Source: Paraspadella gotoi (lineage: Eukaryota > Chaetognatha). Taken from it: a DNA stretch of 64,000 nt. The stretch spans positions 16,497,074-16,561,073 of the forward strand of contig CM119268.1 of NCBI GenBank assembly GCA_051294375.1, in the 5' to 3' direction. Positions 12,500 through 24,015 of the stretch are shown one piece after another (within the stretch, counting starts at the first letter, position 1; every line of letters begins with the position of its first letter). The translations under genes were made by a program, and so were the position numbers. The notes under the pieces were generated by a model. It saw only the letters and a program-made list of their open reading frames with translations. It did not search any database and was not told where the DNA came from.

Positions 12500-12792
12500 C
12501 ATGGAGGGATTCATTCCCAGAACGACACTCTTCTGCCCGACCTCTCCGGTGTTGGCGCCGTCCAGGCTCTGCGGGCGCCGGCATCGCCAAGGTACGAATC
12601 CAGTTGCAATCAATCATTGTGTCAATTGATCCTATCATTCGACAGCAATCTGGGAGCTCAGAGAAGCGATCTCTCGCGCTTAAGCGCCAATCCTTCCACC
12701 GCCTAGCTCGGCCGCGCCCGCCCCGCGATTGATCCGGTGCCTGAGGACTCGGGAGTTTCTTGCGCTCAAGAGGAGGCGCCTGGAAGCCGGTC
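12500..12792 (+). pseudogene. GC-rich exon-like fragment, interrupted
   Basis: An island of coding-like composition. There is an ATG at 12500, a good donor (AAG then GTACGA near 12591) and a good acceptor (TTCGACAG near 12645), but each of the three frames across this intron meets a stop within about 40 codons of the acceptor. The sequence then runs into an N gap (12793-12892). It may be a gene remnant or an exon with sequencing errors. No family recognised. Confidence 0.25.
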
Positions 12793-12892
12793 NNNNNNNN
12801 NNNNNNNNNNNNNNNNNNNNNNNNNNNNNNNNNNNNNNNNNNNNNNNNNNNNNNNNNNNNNNNNNNNNNNNNNNNNNNNNNNNNNNNNNNNN
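12793..12892. other. Assembly gap (100 N)
   Basis: Run of N. Confidence 0.95.
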
Positions 12893-13258
12893 AAAAAATC
12901 AGTATTTTTACAATTTTTGTGCAATACCCTACCAGTATTGTTTGCTCAAACTTGTTATTAAGCAGATCCAGCATTGTTTACTCAAACTTGTTAATAAAGA
13001 TTCAGGTTTTTTATAAAAAGTTAGACCAAAAATATAGAATATATTATCATAAATGTTTACAGTGTCAAAATTCTACTTCTTTTACAACGTCACAATCTCT
13101 CAGAAATAATAAAAAAATTAAATGATAAAGTAAGAATTCATTTTGTTTACAGACAACAAATTTGTTTTATTTTCATGTAGTCTGTCGACAAAACAAAAAT
13201 TTTCATTGAATTCTAATTTCAAACGCAGCAAAAAGATATGCACGTAAAAAAATTAATG

Positions 13259-13310
13259 AAAAAAGAAAAAAAGAGAGAAAGAAAGAAAGAAAGAGAAGAA
13301 AGAAAAAAAA

Positions 13311-13354
<44 letters not shown>

Positions 13355-13436
13355 AGAAAAGAAAGAAAGAAGAAGAAAGAAAAGAGAAGAAAGAAAGAAA
13401 GAAAGAAAAAAAAAAGAAAGAAAGAAAGGAAAAAAA
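13259..13436. repeat. (GAAA)n microsatellite
   Basis: About 175 bp of imperfect AAAG/GAAA units. The open frames here are low-complexity Lys/Arg/Glu and are not genes. Confidence 0.9.
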
Positions 13437-14431
13437 AACACAAAAAAAAACGAAATTAGGCAGAAATGAAAACTACTTAAATTAAAAAAAAGAAGCTAAG
13501 AATGTATATATATATATATAATAATGTTAATACAGAAAAAAACACGTATAAAAGAAAGAAAATAATAAGAATTTTGCACAGTAAAACCAACTTTCGATAA
13601 TTTTCGCTGGGATTCCCGATTTTCTAAAATGGCCGCGAGTTAAACTTAATTCTTGTGTCACGATTCAGGATTCTTCAGTTCTCTGCTTTTATTTTGACGA
13701 GTTGCTGAGCAAAGTTGATTCGATCTCGGGTCTGACGCTCAGCTCGGGGATTAAGTTTTAAGTTTTAAGTGTCTGGTTTTATTCTCTTAAAGTTTATATA
13801 TATATAATTCCTTGACACGGAAAGAAGGAGATGAGAAAATCTAATTTGATATTCTTAAGTCAAATTCTTATTTTGTTCTCAGAGAAAAAGTTTTTCAGTT
13901 GCTTTTGTTGTAATCGCATAATATAAAACTTAATCTCAACCACTTTTAACTATTATTAGCTTGGCTTAGCTACAAATTATGTCGATGGTTGCAGTCATTT
14001 ACAAGATCGAGTTTTTAAAAAAAATTTCGTCACTTGCGTAAAAAAAATGAGTCTGCTTATCTTGCAGACTATTTTATTATTCCCATTTTTTAAAATCTAT
14101 CTTAGAAAAAAAATCATTATAATTATTATATTATTGTAATTATTTAGTCATATTTTGCACAAAGTTAGCTTATTTAAACGAGACCTAGATTCCTCCATAA
14201 ATTTTTAAATTTGTTAGAACGTTTTACTATTTTTTTTCATATTTTTTGACACGCTAAACGTTTCTCTGATTACGCAAAATATCATATAAGAAATAAAAAA
14301 TTAATAGCACTAATAGTTAGTGTTGCTGTCTCGAATAGATGAAAAAAAACCTTGTTTAAAAATTCGATCGGGAAGTGGGGTAACAAAGGCTTATTACCAA
14401 GACATCCTCCACTCCTCTCAAATAATTTTTA

Positions 14432-14535
14432 NNNNNNNNNNNNNNNNNNNNNNNNNNNNNNNNNNNNNNNNNNNNNNNNNNNNNNNNNNNNNNNNNNNNN
14501 NNNNNNNNNNNNNNNNNNNNNNNNNNNNNNNNNNN
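14432..14535. other. Assembly gap (104 N)
   Basis: Interrupts the 5' part of the element that ends near 15476. Confidence 0.95.
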
Positions 14536-15476
14536 TGCAAAAAAAATGATGTCCGTCCGTCCGTCCGTCCATCCGCCCGTCTCACCTTAGCAAAAAGCTC
14601 CGATAACTCGTGATTGTGTGGTTGGATTGGAATGAAATTTTGTGTGCGGGTAGGAAAGTGTGTGATGAAACTGGATATAAAGTTTCCATGGAATCGTGCG
14701 AGTGGAAATGAGTTTAAATTGAAAAAACATAAGTCGCATTTACTATAATATTTTTACTTATTTTAACCAATATTACTCTAATTAATCATAATTGGATGGA
14801 TAGATTGAGTTGAAATTTTGTGTGTGGGTAGGAAAGTGTGTGACGAGGCTTGATATAAAGTTTCGGTGAAAACGTGCGAGTGGAAATGAGTTTAAATTAA
14901 AAAAAATATGAGTCACATTTTCTTGAATCTTTTTACTTATTTTAACCCATAATTACTCGAATTAATCATAATTGAATTAATAGATTAAGATGAAATTTTG
15001 TGTTCGGGTAGGAAAAAGTGTGAGGAAGCTAGATATTAAGTTTTGACGGAATTGTGCCAGTAAAAATGAGTTTAAATGGAAAAAACATAAGTCACCTTTA
15101 CTTGAATCTTTATTATTTATGATTACTAATAAATGTTTTAATTAATGAATTAATTAATTAATGTGAAAAAATGATGCAATTTAAAAAAATTATGCAAGTT
15201 GAAAAAATTATGCAAGTTGAAATAATTAAGCAATTTAAAAAAAGATGCAAGTTAAAAAAATTATGCAAGTTGAAAAAATGATGCGAATTGTAAAAATGAT
15301 GCAAATTGAAAAAATGATATGAGTTGAAAAAATGATGTGAGTGGAAAAAATGATGCGAGTTGAAAAAATGATGCGAGTTCAAAAAAATTTAAAAAAATAT
15401 TGTGATTTATCATCTGATTTGCTGATTACCGCTTAATTATCGGAGGCAGATCCGACATTATTTGCTCAAACTTGTT
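14536..15476 (+). mobile_element. HINE/pearl-like non-autonomous element, copy 1 (5' end in gap)
   Basis: Order: a GTCC/ACGG-type tetranucleotide tract (14551-14582); three tandem core units of about 180 bp (starting near 14600, 14790 and 14970), each with the block AAATTTTGTGTG..GGTAGGAAA and a GAGTGGAAATGAGTTTAAA end; an ATTAATTAATTA run; a roughly 17-bp minisatellite with ATGCAAGTTGAAAAA units (15165-15385); then the 3' terminal block with GATCCGACATT and GCTCAAACTTGTTTT. Tetranucleotide tract plus tandem core is the known plan of Helentron-associated non-autonomous elements (DINE-1/HINE, bivalve pearl). No coding sequence. Confidence 0.65.
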
Positions 15477-16270
15477 TTAGTCGGGTCTACTTACCAACAG
15501 ATCCCGAATCTATAATTCACTTTGTCGGTCCGTCGGTCCGCCCCCTCAATCTTGTCGGGTATTCACTTATATCATTAGCGGTAGCCGATCAAATTCAAAT
15601 TTTAATGGGAACAGCATTAAACAAATCCATTATTGGTATTAGTTATTGTGTTAAAATATTTTTTTTCAAAAATGTTCCGAACCATGAGTAATTCGCTAAT
15701 CAAAATTAATATATTGCTATATAATGTCAAAAATATTTTTTGATCTTTTACTCTTTTTTTTTAATTGATTCTGATAGAGCTCAAAAAGTTAAGCAAAAAA
15801 TATAATTACAACGTTTCAAAATTTTGATGTTTTGTTTCTGAAAATTAACAAAAACTGTTAAAATCATCGAAATAATGTAATGATGAGGATGATTTTTTCA
15901 GGTGTTTCCCAGTTTTAACCCACTTTCCATCAAAATATTGAAAAAGAATTATACTTTGTGTATACAACTTTTTATAAGCTATCTGAATCTGCTTTTCAAA
16001 ATAAAAATTAAAAAATTTTTTTTTACATTTTCTATTTATAAATAAATATTTAAAAAATAATTACTAGTGCTTCTAGCCATTTAAAAAAAAAATTTGGTCC
16101 ATTGAAAGTTTTCTCAGAAATGTATGAAGTTTCATTTGGGAAGGTTCCCAAATCAAACTTCTGACCCACCCCATTGACAAAGTTCGGCTCTAATATCATG
16201 TCAGAACATCGAATTATGATAAATTATGCAAAAAAAAAAAACGATGTCCGTCTGTCCGTCCGTCCCACGT
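15477..16270 (+). mobile_element. HINE/pearl-like element, copy 2 (rearranged)
   Basis: Starts with the family's terminal block (a TCGGGTCT..AGATCCCGA hairpin, then CTATAATTCACTTTGTCGG). It continues into a ~610-bp internal segment not seen in copy 1 but present inverted at 759..1371, and reaches the motif TCAGAACATCGAATTATGAT followed by the GTCC tract at about 16240. One core unit follows (16290-16420). Confidence 0.6.
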
Positions 16271-16774
16271 TAGCAAAAAAGCCAATTACTCGTGATTGGA
16301 TAGATGGATTGAAATAAAATTTTGTGTAAGGTAGGAAGTGTGTGATTGAAGCTGGAAATCAAGTTTGGATGGAATCGTTTGAGTGGAAATGATTTTAATT
16401 GAAAAAATCTTAAAAGCATAAGGATCGTCGCAATCGCATAAGAAAATCTGGATTGACGACAAATTTTGATACTAAAAAAAATAAAATTTGAGAAAAGAAA
16501 ATTAATTTATAAACAGAAAGAAAAAATTATATTTGCGATTGTCAATTAAAAACAGGTTTGAGCAAACAATGTCGGATCTGCCTACGATAATTAATTTATT
16601 AATCGATTAATTAATTTATAATTAATTTTAATATGTAATAATTAATTTTAAATTTATATTCAACTAATCATCATCGATGTCCTTAAAATTGGGTTAGGAC
16701 AGTTATTAAATATGTTTTGTTTTACATTTTATCAAAAACAAACAAATATCCTCTATTTTATTTTATTTCTCCTT

Positions 16775-16811
<37 letters not shown>

Positions 16812-17046
16812 ATTTTATGCAATTGCGACGATCTTTAGCTTTTAGATTTTTTTAACTTGCATCATTTTCTTCACATTAATTAATTAATTAATTAATTAAT
16901 TAAAACATTTATTAGTAATCATTAATATTAAAGATTCAAGTAAATGTGACTTATGTTTTTTCCATCTAACTCATTTCCACACTCATAATTCCGTCAAAAC
17001 TTTATATAATTATTATATATTAATAAATATTTAAAAGCTTAAGTGC

Positions 17047-17687
17047 AACAACCCAATAGCTAAATCAAAAAGTTACATTGAAAATCGATTTAGTATAAAA
17101 AAGGAAAAAAAATTTTTAAAAAAACTAGAAGTTATAAAAAGTGTTCAATTTTGGCCCGCCTTACTAGTAATTAGGCCGAAACAGGTTGAAAACGAGAAAG
17201 TTCTCTCAAATAAATAATGGTTATAGCGACTATTAAATAATATGAAAATGAAAATAATTTTTAAAATTTTGCTTATCAGTTTTTTTATAGATTCTGATAG
17301 AGCTTTAAAAGTTAGATAAAGGTTTTAATACAACTTTTTTTTTGTTTTATTATGAAAAATTTAAAAAAATAAAATTCACCAATAATGATGATGATGAATA
17401 TTTTTAAGGTTTTTCTCTATTTTTACCAATTTATTGTCAAAATTTGAAAATTATAGTACTAACTTTCATTTAACTTTTTAAGGCTCTTCAAGAACCCGTT
17501 CTTAAAAAAAATCAATTTTTTAAATTTTTTTTGTCATTTGTTTATTATTAATAAATTATTTAAACAACCCAATGAACTAATTCAAAAAGTTACATTGAAA
17601 ATCGATAGTAATAGAAGGAAAAAAGAAATTTTTTTGAGAGAACGAGAAGTTATAAAAAGTGTTCAATTTTGGCCCCGCCTTACTAGA
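17047..17687. mobile_element. Element bracketed by ~120-bp direct repeats
   Basis: 17047-17169 and 17567-17687 are direct repeats sharing TCAAAAAGTTACATTGAAAA and GTTATAAAAAGTGTTCAATT, and both end in CGCCTTACTAG. The ~400 bp between them shares GATTCTGATAGAGCT with the segments at 15765 and (inverted) at about 1170. No coding capacity. It looks like a solo-LTR pair or a tandem duplication of a short element. Confidence 0.55.
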
Positions 17688-17815
17688 TATATTGCATGTG
17701 ATTAAACAATGTTATCGGAATAATAATTTTATAAATTTTATGTATTTTGTAAGTATTTTAAGTATTTTTATTCAGTGATAAAATAACTTTTTTATTCGCT
17801 AATTTTTATCTCGGA

Positions 17816-17817
<2 letters not shown>

Positions 17818-17880
<63 letters not shown>

Positions 17881-17991
17881 ATCTTTGCAATTGCAACGAT
17901 CCTCATGCTCATTTTTTCTGCTCTCTCTCTCTCTCTCTCTCTCTCTTTGCAATTGCGACGATCCTTATGCTCATTTTTCTGCTTTTCTCTC

Positions 17992-18025
<34 letters not shown>
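17818..18025. repeat. Three (CT)n blocks separated by a short repeated spacer
   Basis: CT runs at about 17818-17880, 17919-17947 and 17986-18025. The spacers share TTTGCAATTGCGACGATCC and an ATGCTCATTTTT block, so the whole unit was duplicated. Confidence 0.8.
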
Positions 18026-18649
18026 ATAAATAATAAAGCTCAAGTAAAGTTGACTCATATTTTTTTCATTTAAACTCATTTCCACTCGTACGTTTCCACG
18101 AAACTTTATATCAAGCATCGTTAACCATTTTTCTACCCACACAAAAAAATTTGAACTCAATCTATCCATCCAATTATGATTAATTAGAGTACTTATTGGT
18201 TAAATAAGTAAAAATATTTTAGTAAATGCGACTTATGTTTTTCCTCTTAAACTCACACGATTCCGTCGAAACTTTATATCCAGCATTATCACACACTCTC
18301 CACCCACACAAAATTTCATTCCAATCCAACCAGCCAATCACGAGTTATTGAGCTTTTTGCTAAGGTGGGACGGATGGACGATTGATTGACTGATTAATTA
18401 ATTATTGATTAAATAATTGACTAATTGATTAATTAACGGATTAATTTATTTGATTTATTAATACATCCTGCTAATACAATTTATATAAAAGAAAAAAGAA
18501 TCATAATCAATTAGTGAAAACAGGTTTTTTTTTCCATTTAAACTCATTTCCACTCAAAAGATTCCATCGAAACTTGGTTTCCTGTTCATCACACACTTTT
18601 CTACTCACATACAAAATTCCAGGTCAATCGATAATTAAGTGGTAATAAG

Positions 18650-19010
18650 CTAACTTGGTCAACTTGCATAATTTATCAACTTGCATAATTTGGTCAACTG
18701 ACATAATTTGGTTTAACTGACATAATTTGGTCTACTGACATAATTTGGTCAACTGACATAATTTGGTCAACTGATATAATTTGTCAATTAAGATAATTTG
18801 GTCAACCGGCATAATTTGGTCAACTGGCATAATTTGGTCAACTGGCATAATTTGGTCAACAGGCATCAATTTGGTCAACAGGCATAATTTGGTCAACTTG
18901 CAGAACTTGATCAACTTGCAGAATTTGTCAACTGGCATAATTTGGTCAACTTTAAGAATTTGGTCAACTGGCATTTTTTGTCAATTGGCATAATTTGGTC
19001 AATCAATCAA
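18650..19010. repeat. 18-bp minisatellite
   Basis: About 20 units of AATTTGGTCAACTGGCAT with variants. The reverse-complement form is the main minisatellite at 24770-25470 in copy 5, so it is a variable internal part of the same element family. Confidence 0.85.
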
Positions 19011-19565
19011 TCAATCAATCAATTAATCAATAAGAGAGAGATAGAGAGAGAGAAACTTTAAAAAATTCAAATAAATGGTGTCTTTTGATTTTCTAATTTG
19101 AACTATATCCACTCTACGATTCCATCAAAAAATTTATATCCAGCTTTATCACATACTTTCCTACCCACACACAAAATTCAATTTCGATTTATCTATCCAA
19201 TTTTTAATAAACATAATAATTATGAGTAAATTTAAGTAAAAATACTTCAAGTAAATATGACTTTTGTTTTTTCATTTTAACTCATTTCCACTCGCACGAT
19301 TCCATCGAAACTTTATATCCAGCTCAATCACACAGTTTTCTACCAATCATACAAAATTTCAAGTCAATTGCCCTATCCACTCATGAGCAATTGGCGTTCA
19401 AATAGTGAAATATATTTTTTTGTTTTTTCCATTTAAACCAATTTCACATCGCACGATTCCCTCGAAACTTCATATCCATCCCAATCACACAGTTTCCTAC
19501 CCACACACAAATTTCATACCAATCCATCCATCCAATCACGAGTAATTGGAGTTTTTTGCTAAGGT

Positions 19566-19735
19566 GGGACGGACGGACGGACGGACGGACGGACGACGGA
19601 CGGACGGACAGTCGGACGGACGACGGACGGACGGACGGACGGACGGACGGACGGACGGACGGACGGACGGACAGAACAGACAGACAGACAGAAGACAGAC
19701 AGACAGACAGACAGACGGACGACGGACGGACATGT
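19566..19735. repeat. (ACGG)n tract
   Basis: About 170 bp of GGAC/ACGG units with some CAGA units, the longest tetranucleotide tract of the element family. Thr/Asp/Gly/Arg and Ser/Val/Arg/Pro open frames across it are artefacts of the repeat. Confidence 0.9.
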
Positions 19736-20392
19736 TTTTTTTTCATAATTTATCATAATTCGATGTTCTGACATGATTATAGTGTGTGCCCGACAATATT
19801 GAGGGGGCGGACCGACGGATCGACAAAGTGAATTATAGAGTCGGGATCTGCTGATAAGCAGATCCGACTAAAAATAATAAGTAAAATAAAATAAAATAAA
19901 GGAAAATTAAAGTTACAGTTTCTGAAAAAGGGGAAAAAAACACAATGAAATTTTTTTTTTTGTTATTGTCTTTTTCATTTTCAAAAAATAAACTGATCTG
20001 TAGACGCAGCCCCTGAGAAAAAAAAATGAAATAAAAACCCGATGTTGCGATAGAGAAAGAGAGAAAAAGGCAGCAGCAGAAGCAGTAGGAGAAAGAGAGA
20101 AAAAGAGAGAGCACCTGCAGAGCCAGATGCAGACTCAAAAGTCAGCAGCAGAAGCAGCAGGAGAAAAGAGAGAGGGAGAAAGACATATAATTAAAAGATA
20201 AAAGAGAGAGAAAAAGAAATATAAAAATAAAAGAGAGAATTTGTTGTTTTGGATAAAACGTAAACAAAATATATTCATTAACTGTCCTGACTCAATTTTA
20301 AGGACATTGATGATGAGAAGCTGTATATAAATTTTCAGCTTCATCCACCCAAATTTAATCATAAAAAAGGCGATCTATAATTTGGAACGCCG

Positions 20393-20460
20393 ACGCGCGA
20401 CGACGACGACGCCGACGCGACGACGACGCCGACGACGACGACGCCGACGACGACGACAGC
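20393..20460. repeat. (GAC)n-type microsatellite
   Basis: CGACGACGACG runs interrupted by GCC units. Confidence 0.85.
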
Positions 20461-20514
20461 ACAGCAATTTCGATTTCAATTTCGATTGCGACGATAAAAA
20501 CAAAAAAAATATAT

Positions 20515-20680
20515 TTCACTATTTTAACACCAATTACTCATGAGTGGATGGGGCGATTGACTTGAAATTTGTATTTGGGTAGAAAAGTGTGTGATTAAAC
20601 TGGAAATCAAGTTTCGATGGAATCGTTTGAGTGGAAAGGAGTTTAAATGGAAAAAACAAAGACCCTGTTTCACTAGTTGA
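20515..20680 (+). repeat. Solitary core unit of the HINE/pearl-like family
   Basis: Contains the GATGGAATCGT..GAGTGGAAAGGAGTTTAAATGG block of the ~180-bp core. Followed at 20705-20760 by an ATTAATTAATCA-type run, as in full copies. Confidence 0.6.
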
Positions 20681-20906
20681 TTATGCTTCTAAATATAAAT
20701 GCAAGATGTATTAATTAATCAATTAATTAATCAGTTAATTAATCAATATAGTAATTAATTAATTCAATAATTCTAAGCTCTCTTTAAAATTATCATTTGT
20801 ACTCGAGTTACAGAGCTTGCAGTCTCAGAAATTCTAGACGAATGCTACTGTAATTTTTATGATACACAAACTCAATACTCATGCATCTTACATTTTTTTC
20901 TGGCAG

Positions 20907-22482
20907 GAGCTTCCTCCATCGATATTCGATGTACCCTTCTTCATTGTCAGCAAGGACACTAGAAAGCTTGGGACGGATCTCAATTAACTATTGGTGCCTG
21001 AATTACCCTTAACACAAGACAAGATCAAGAGTCTTTACTCACGAAGGTAAGAATCTAAGTCTACATACGTCTTCCAGAGATTGAGAGTCGCGCCCACTTC
21101 CGACTGTTTGAACTAGAAAGCGGTTGCCACTCTAGACATAAAAAGCGCTTCAGGAGGACCTCGCCTGTCTTTTTTTTGAAGCTCTTTGATGACGGTCTCT
21201 CTTTCTTTAGTCAAGAGTAGCTCGTTTTCAATAATTATTGCGAGCATCCCTCATTCTTTAACTTTTTTAGGCTGTTCCTGTACAATACGGGTTTTACTCA
21301 ACACCTACTGATCATGGCTGTGAAATTTAATGTAAGTAAAAAACTTGTGAGGAATTTCCAACATTTTTAATTTTAATTGAAACAAATTCAAAGAAGCCCC
21401 CTTGCTGCGGCTCCTGAAAACTCAAACACACACAAAAATCGTATCTTTTGCTACTTTCATCGTCTTTTTATTCGTCACTCCTTTTGTCGTTGCTCTCACC
21501 GTCGCAACTGCTTTCCTCCATCGTTCAAATTATCGTCGTCATTTCTGTCGATCCCGATCCGACGGAAGCTTAATTCTTCTTCTCCCTGAGTCACTCAGCA
21601 TGCAGAATTTATTGTTACAAAAGTAGCGTCGGGAAAAATGGCCCTAATCTCTTACCCTAATCCCAACCCTAATCCCTAGCCCCTAACCCCAACCCCTAAT
21701 ATCTATCCTCTAAATTAACCTTATCCCTAACAGAAACCCTAAACAATTAATTCATCGTTCAAATTATCGTTCAAATTATCGTCGTCGTATTTGTTGATCC
21801 AGCCAGAAAGAGCGAAAGAGATTCGCTGCTCCGTCATACGGCAAGGGGGCATCGATGTTTGAAAAGGCCCAACTTTAACTTAAGTTTAAGCTTAACCATA
21901 AAATTATAAAATATCATTTTAAATGCTTACCGACTGTCACGAATCATTGGTAACTTATCCTCTTAGTTTTAGGTAAGCACGTCTCTTTTATATCTTTGGA
22001 TAAGGTACAATCATAAGGACTAACCAATCAGAGAGCGACGTTTAAAATACTTGATCAATCAGATACTTCGTAAGCAACAAAAAATACGAATTCAATAATA
22101 AAAAGGGCATCAAACAACAGAGACTATCTCGTAACAAATAAAAATTTAACAATAGGGATCCTCTATCCTGCAAACTTTTATGTTGAACATTTAACAAAGA
22201 ACAACCGTGACCCATAAATATTACGTATTATCAATATTTGATCCACTAACAGACTTTATACGACCTCTTCATGGTTTACTCCCTCGACATATTGAACTAC
22301 GAATCGTCAATCAAGGTAAAAACTTCAATTATTTATGACGATATCGTTTAATACCATTGGTAAAAACATTATTTTAAGACGTACATGGAAGCTATGGAAT
22401 GCCGCATCATATTTGCTCAGCTTTTGGATGTGAAAGTCATAATCTCATTTAGGGAAGATTCACTGTTCTACGATTTTTTCTA
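20907..22482 (+). pseudogene. Unrecognised multi-exon gene, probably degraded
   Basis: Four exon-like blocks with good splice sites keep one frame: 20907-21046, 21271-21331, 22253-22315 and 22379-22482. They encode segments such as IFDVPFFIVSKDTRKLGTDL, LFLYNTGFTQHLLIMAVKFN, LYDLFMVYSLDILNYESSIK and TYMEAMECRIIFAQLLDVKV, ending in TAA at 22480-22482. Phases agree at all three junctions, which is unlikely by chance. The first block has a single in-frame TAA near its middle, so the gene is broken or the base is wrong. The 5' part was not found. A telomere-like repeat lies in its second intron. No family recognised. Confidence 0.45.
21641..21743. repeat. Interstitial degenerate (CCCTAA)n telomere-like repeat
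   Basis: About ten units of CCCTAA with variants (ACCCTAATCCC, CCCCTAACCCC, GAAACCCTAAAC) in roughly 100 bp. Confidence 0.7.
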
Positions 22483-22849
22483 ATTCACTGATTGAAATTC
22501 TTATCAAATAAACAAGTGAGTTTTATAATTTTAATTTTTCTCTCGATTGATTCAAATCGCATCAATTTTTTTTATTCAGATGCCATCCGACCTTCACGAG
22601 TCTCCATCTTCTCTTTATCAGTTTGAGATTATGTCGATGAGGAGTCAGAATCTCGCTAAAAACTGCGGGGTTTTCCTTTCATTCACAATGGCGGTATTAG
22701 TGGCTCCATCCATAGGTCGATTTTCGGCCCTAGTGCTTCTTCTTCACAAGGATTTTCTTCAATATATATTTTTACTTTGGAACCAACATCATGCGTTTTC
22801 ATATTTACGAGAGTTTCTCGTGGTTGGCAAAAAAAGGTGAATCAAATTT

Positions 22850-23999
22850 TTAGCAGATCCCGACTCTATAATCCACTTGGTCGGTCCGTCTGTCCGACCC
22901 CTCAATCTTTTCGGTCATTCATTTAAATAAAGTCAGAACATCGAATTATGCCCCCCAAAAAAATGATGTCCGTCCGTTCGTCCGTCCGTCTGTATGTCCG
23001 TCCGTTCCACCTTAGCAAAAAACTCCAATTACTGGTGATTGGATTGATGAATTTGAATGAAATTTTGTGTGTGGTTAGGAAAGTTTGGTTGAGCTCGATA
23101 TAAAGTTTCGATGGAATCTCGCAAGTAGAAATGAGTTTAAATGGAAAAAACATACGTCACATTTACTTGAATCTTTTTACTAATTTTAAGCCATAATTAC
23201 TCAAATTATTTGTAATTGCATAGATAGATTGAGATAAAATTTTGTACGTTGGTAGGAAAATGTGTGATTGAGCAGGATATAAAGCTTAGAAGGAATGAAG
23301 GAGTGGAAATGAGTTTGCGTGGAAAAAACCAAAGTCAAATTGACTTGAATTTGTATTATTTATTCTTATTCATAAATGTTTTAATTAATTAATTAAATAA
23401 TTAAAGTAAAAAATGGAGCAATTTAAAAAAATGATGCGAGCTAAAAAAAATGAAGCAAGTTGAATTAATGATGCGAATTTAAAAAATTATGCAGGTTAAA
23501 AATATGATGTAGTTTAAAAAATTATGTAAGTGGAAAAAATGATGCAAGTTTAAAAAATGATGCAAGTTTAAAAAATGATGCAAGTTAAAAAATTATACAA
23601 GTTAAAAAAATAATAATAGTTAAAAAAACATTTTTGTACCATAGTAACAGTTCATTTTTGGGCATGATAAAATGAGAATTTCGATCGCGCTCTACCTCCG
23701 TTGGCTTCCCAAGACGCCAAGCTTTCGAAATCTGCCCATATTGATATAATTTGTATGGGCCTTGACTATGCAGTTTTGAATAGAAGTGAAATATAAAAGA
23801 ATCTTGATCAGAACTTCGATTCGAACGATGCGCAGCCCTAGTTTAATCCCTTGCAAGCGATTTACATGTATTGGCGCAGCCACTGTTTTGGTATGTCAGA
23901 TCACAATTTAAAACAATTATCATGATTTATCATCTGATTAGCTGATTACCGCTTAATTATCGTAGGAAGATCCGACATTGTTGGCTCAAACTTGTTTTA
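22850..23999 (+). mobile_element. HINE/pearl-like element, copy 4 (most compact)
   Basis: From the 5' block GCAGATCCCGACTCTATAAT (22854) through a GTCC tract (22968-23008), two core units (about 23030-23190 and 23200-23350), an ATTAATTAATTA run and a GATGCAAGTT minisatellite (23400-23630), to the 3' block GAAGATCCGACATTGTTGG..AACTTGTTTT at 23965-23999. About 1.15 kb. The sequence 23640-23900 contains extra material not in other copies. Confidence 0.65.
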
Positions 24000-24015
24000 C
24001 AAGTACTGGCAGTTT

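Larger units (their letters stand above)
16551..19874 (-). mobile_element. HINE/pearl-like element, copy 3 (inverted, enlarged)
   Basis: Bounded by the reverse complement of the 3' terminal block (about 16551-16595) and the reverse complement of the hairpin 5' block (19783-19874). Inside are several inverted core units (about 16950, 18060-18350, 18540-18640, 19080-19350, 19400-19560), CT runs, the 18-bp minisatellite at 18650-19010 and a very long ACGG tract at 19566-19735. Another repeat (17047-17687) is inserted. The size and mixed content suggest nested insertions. Confidence 0.55.

Noticed and set aside
13219-13459. Lys/Arg/Glu and Phe/Leu/Ser open frames
   Set aside because: Translation of a (GAAA)n microsatellite.
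19444-19774. Arg/Pro/Ser/Val and Thr/Asp/Gly/Arg open frames
   Set aside because: Translation of the ACGG tetranucleotide tract.
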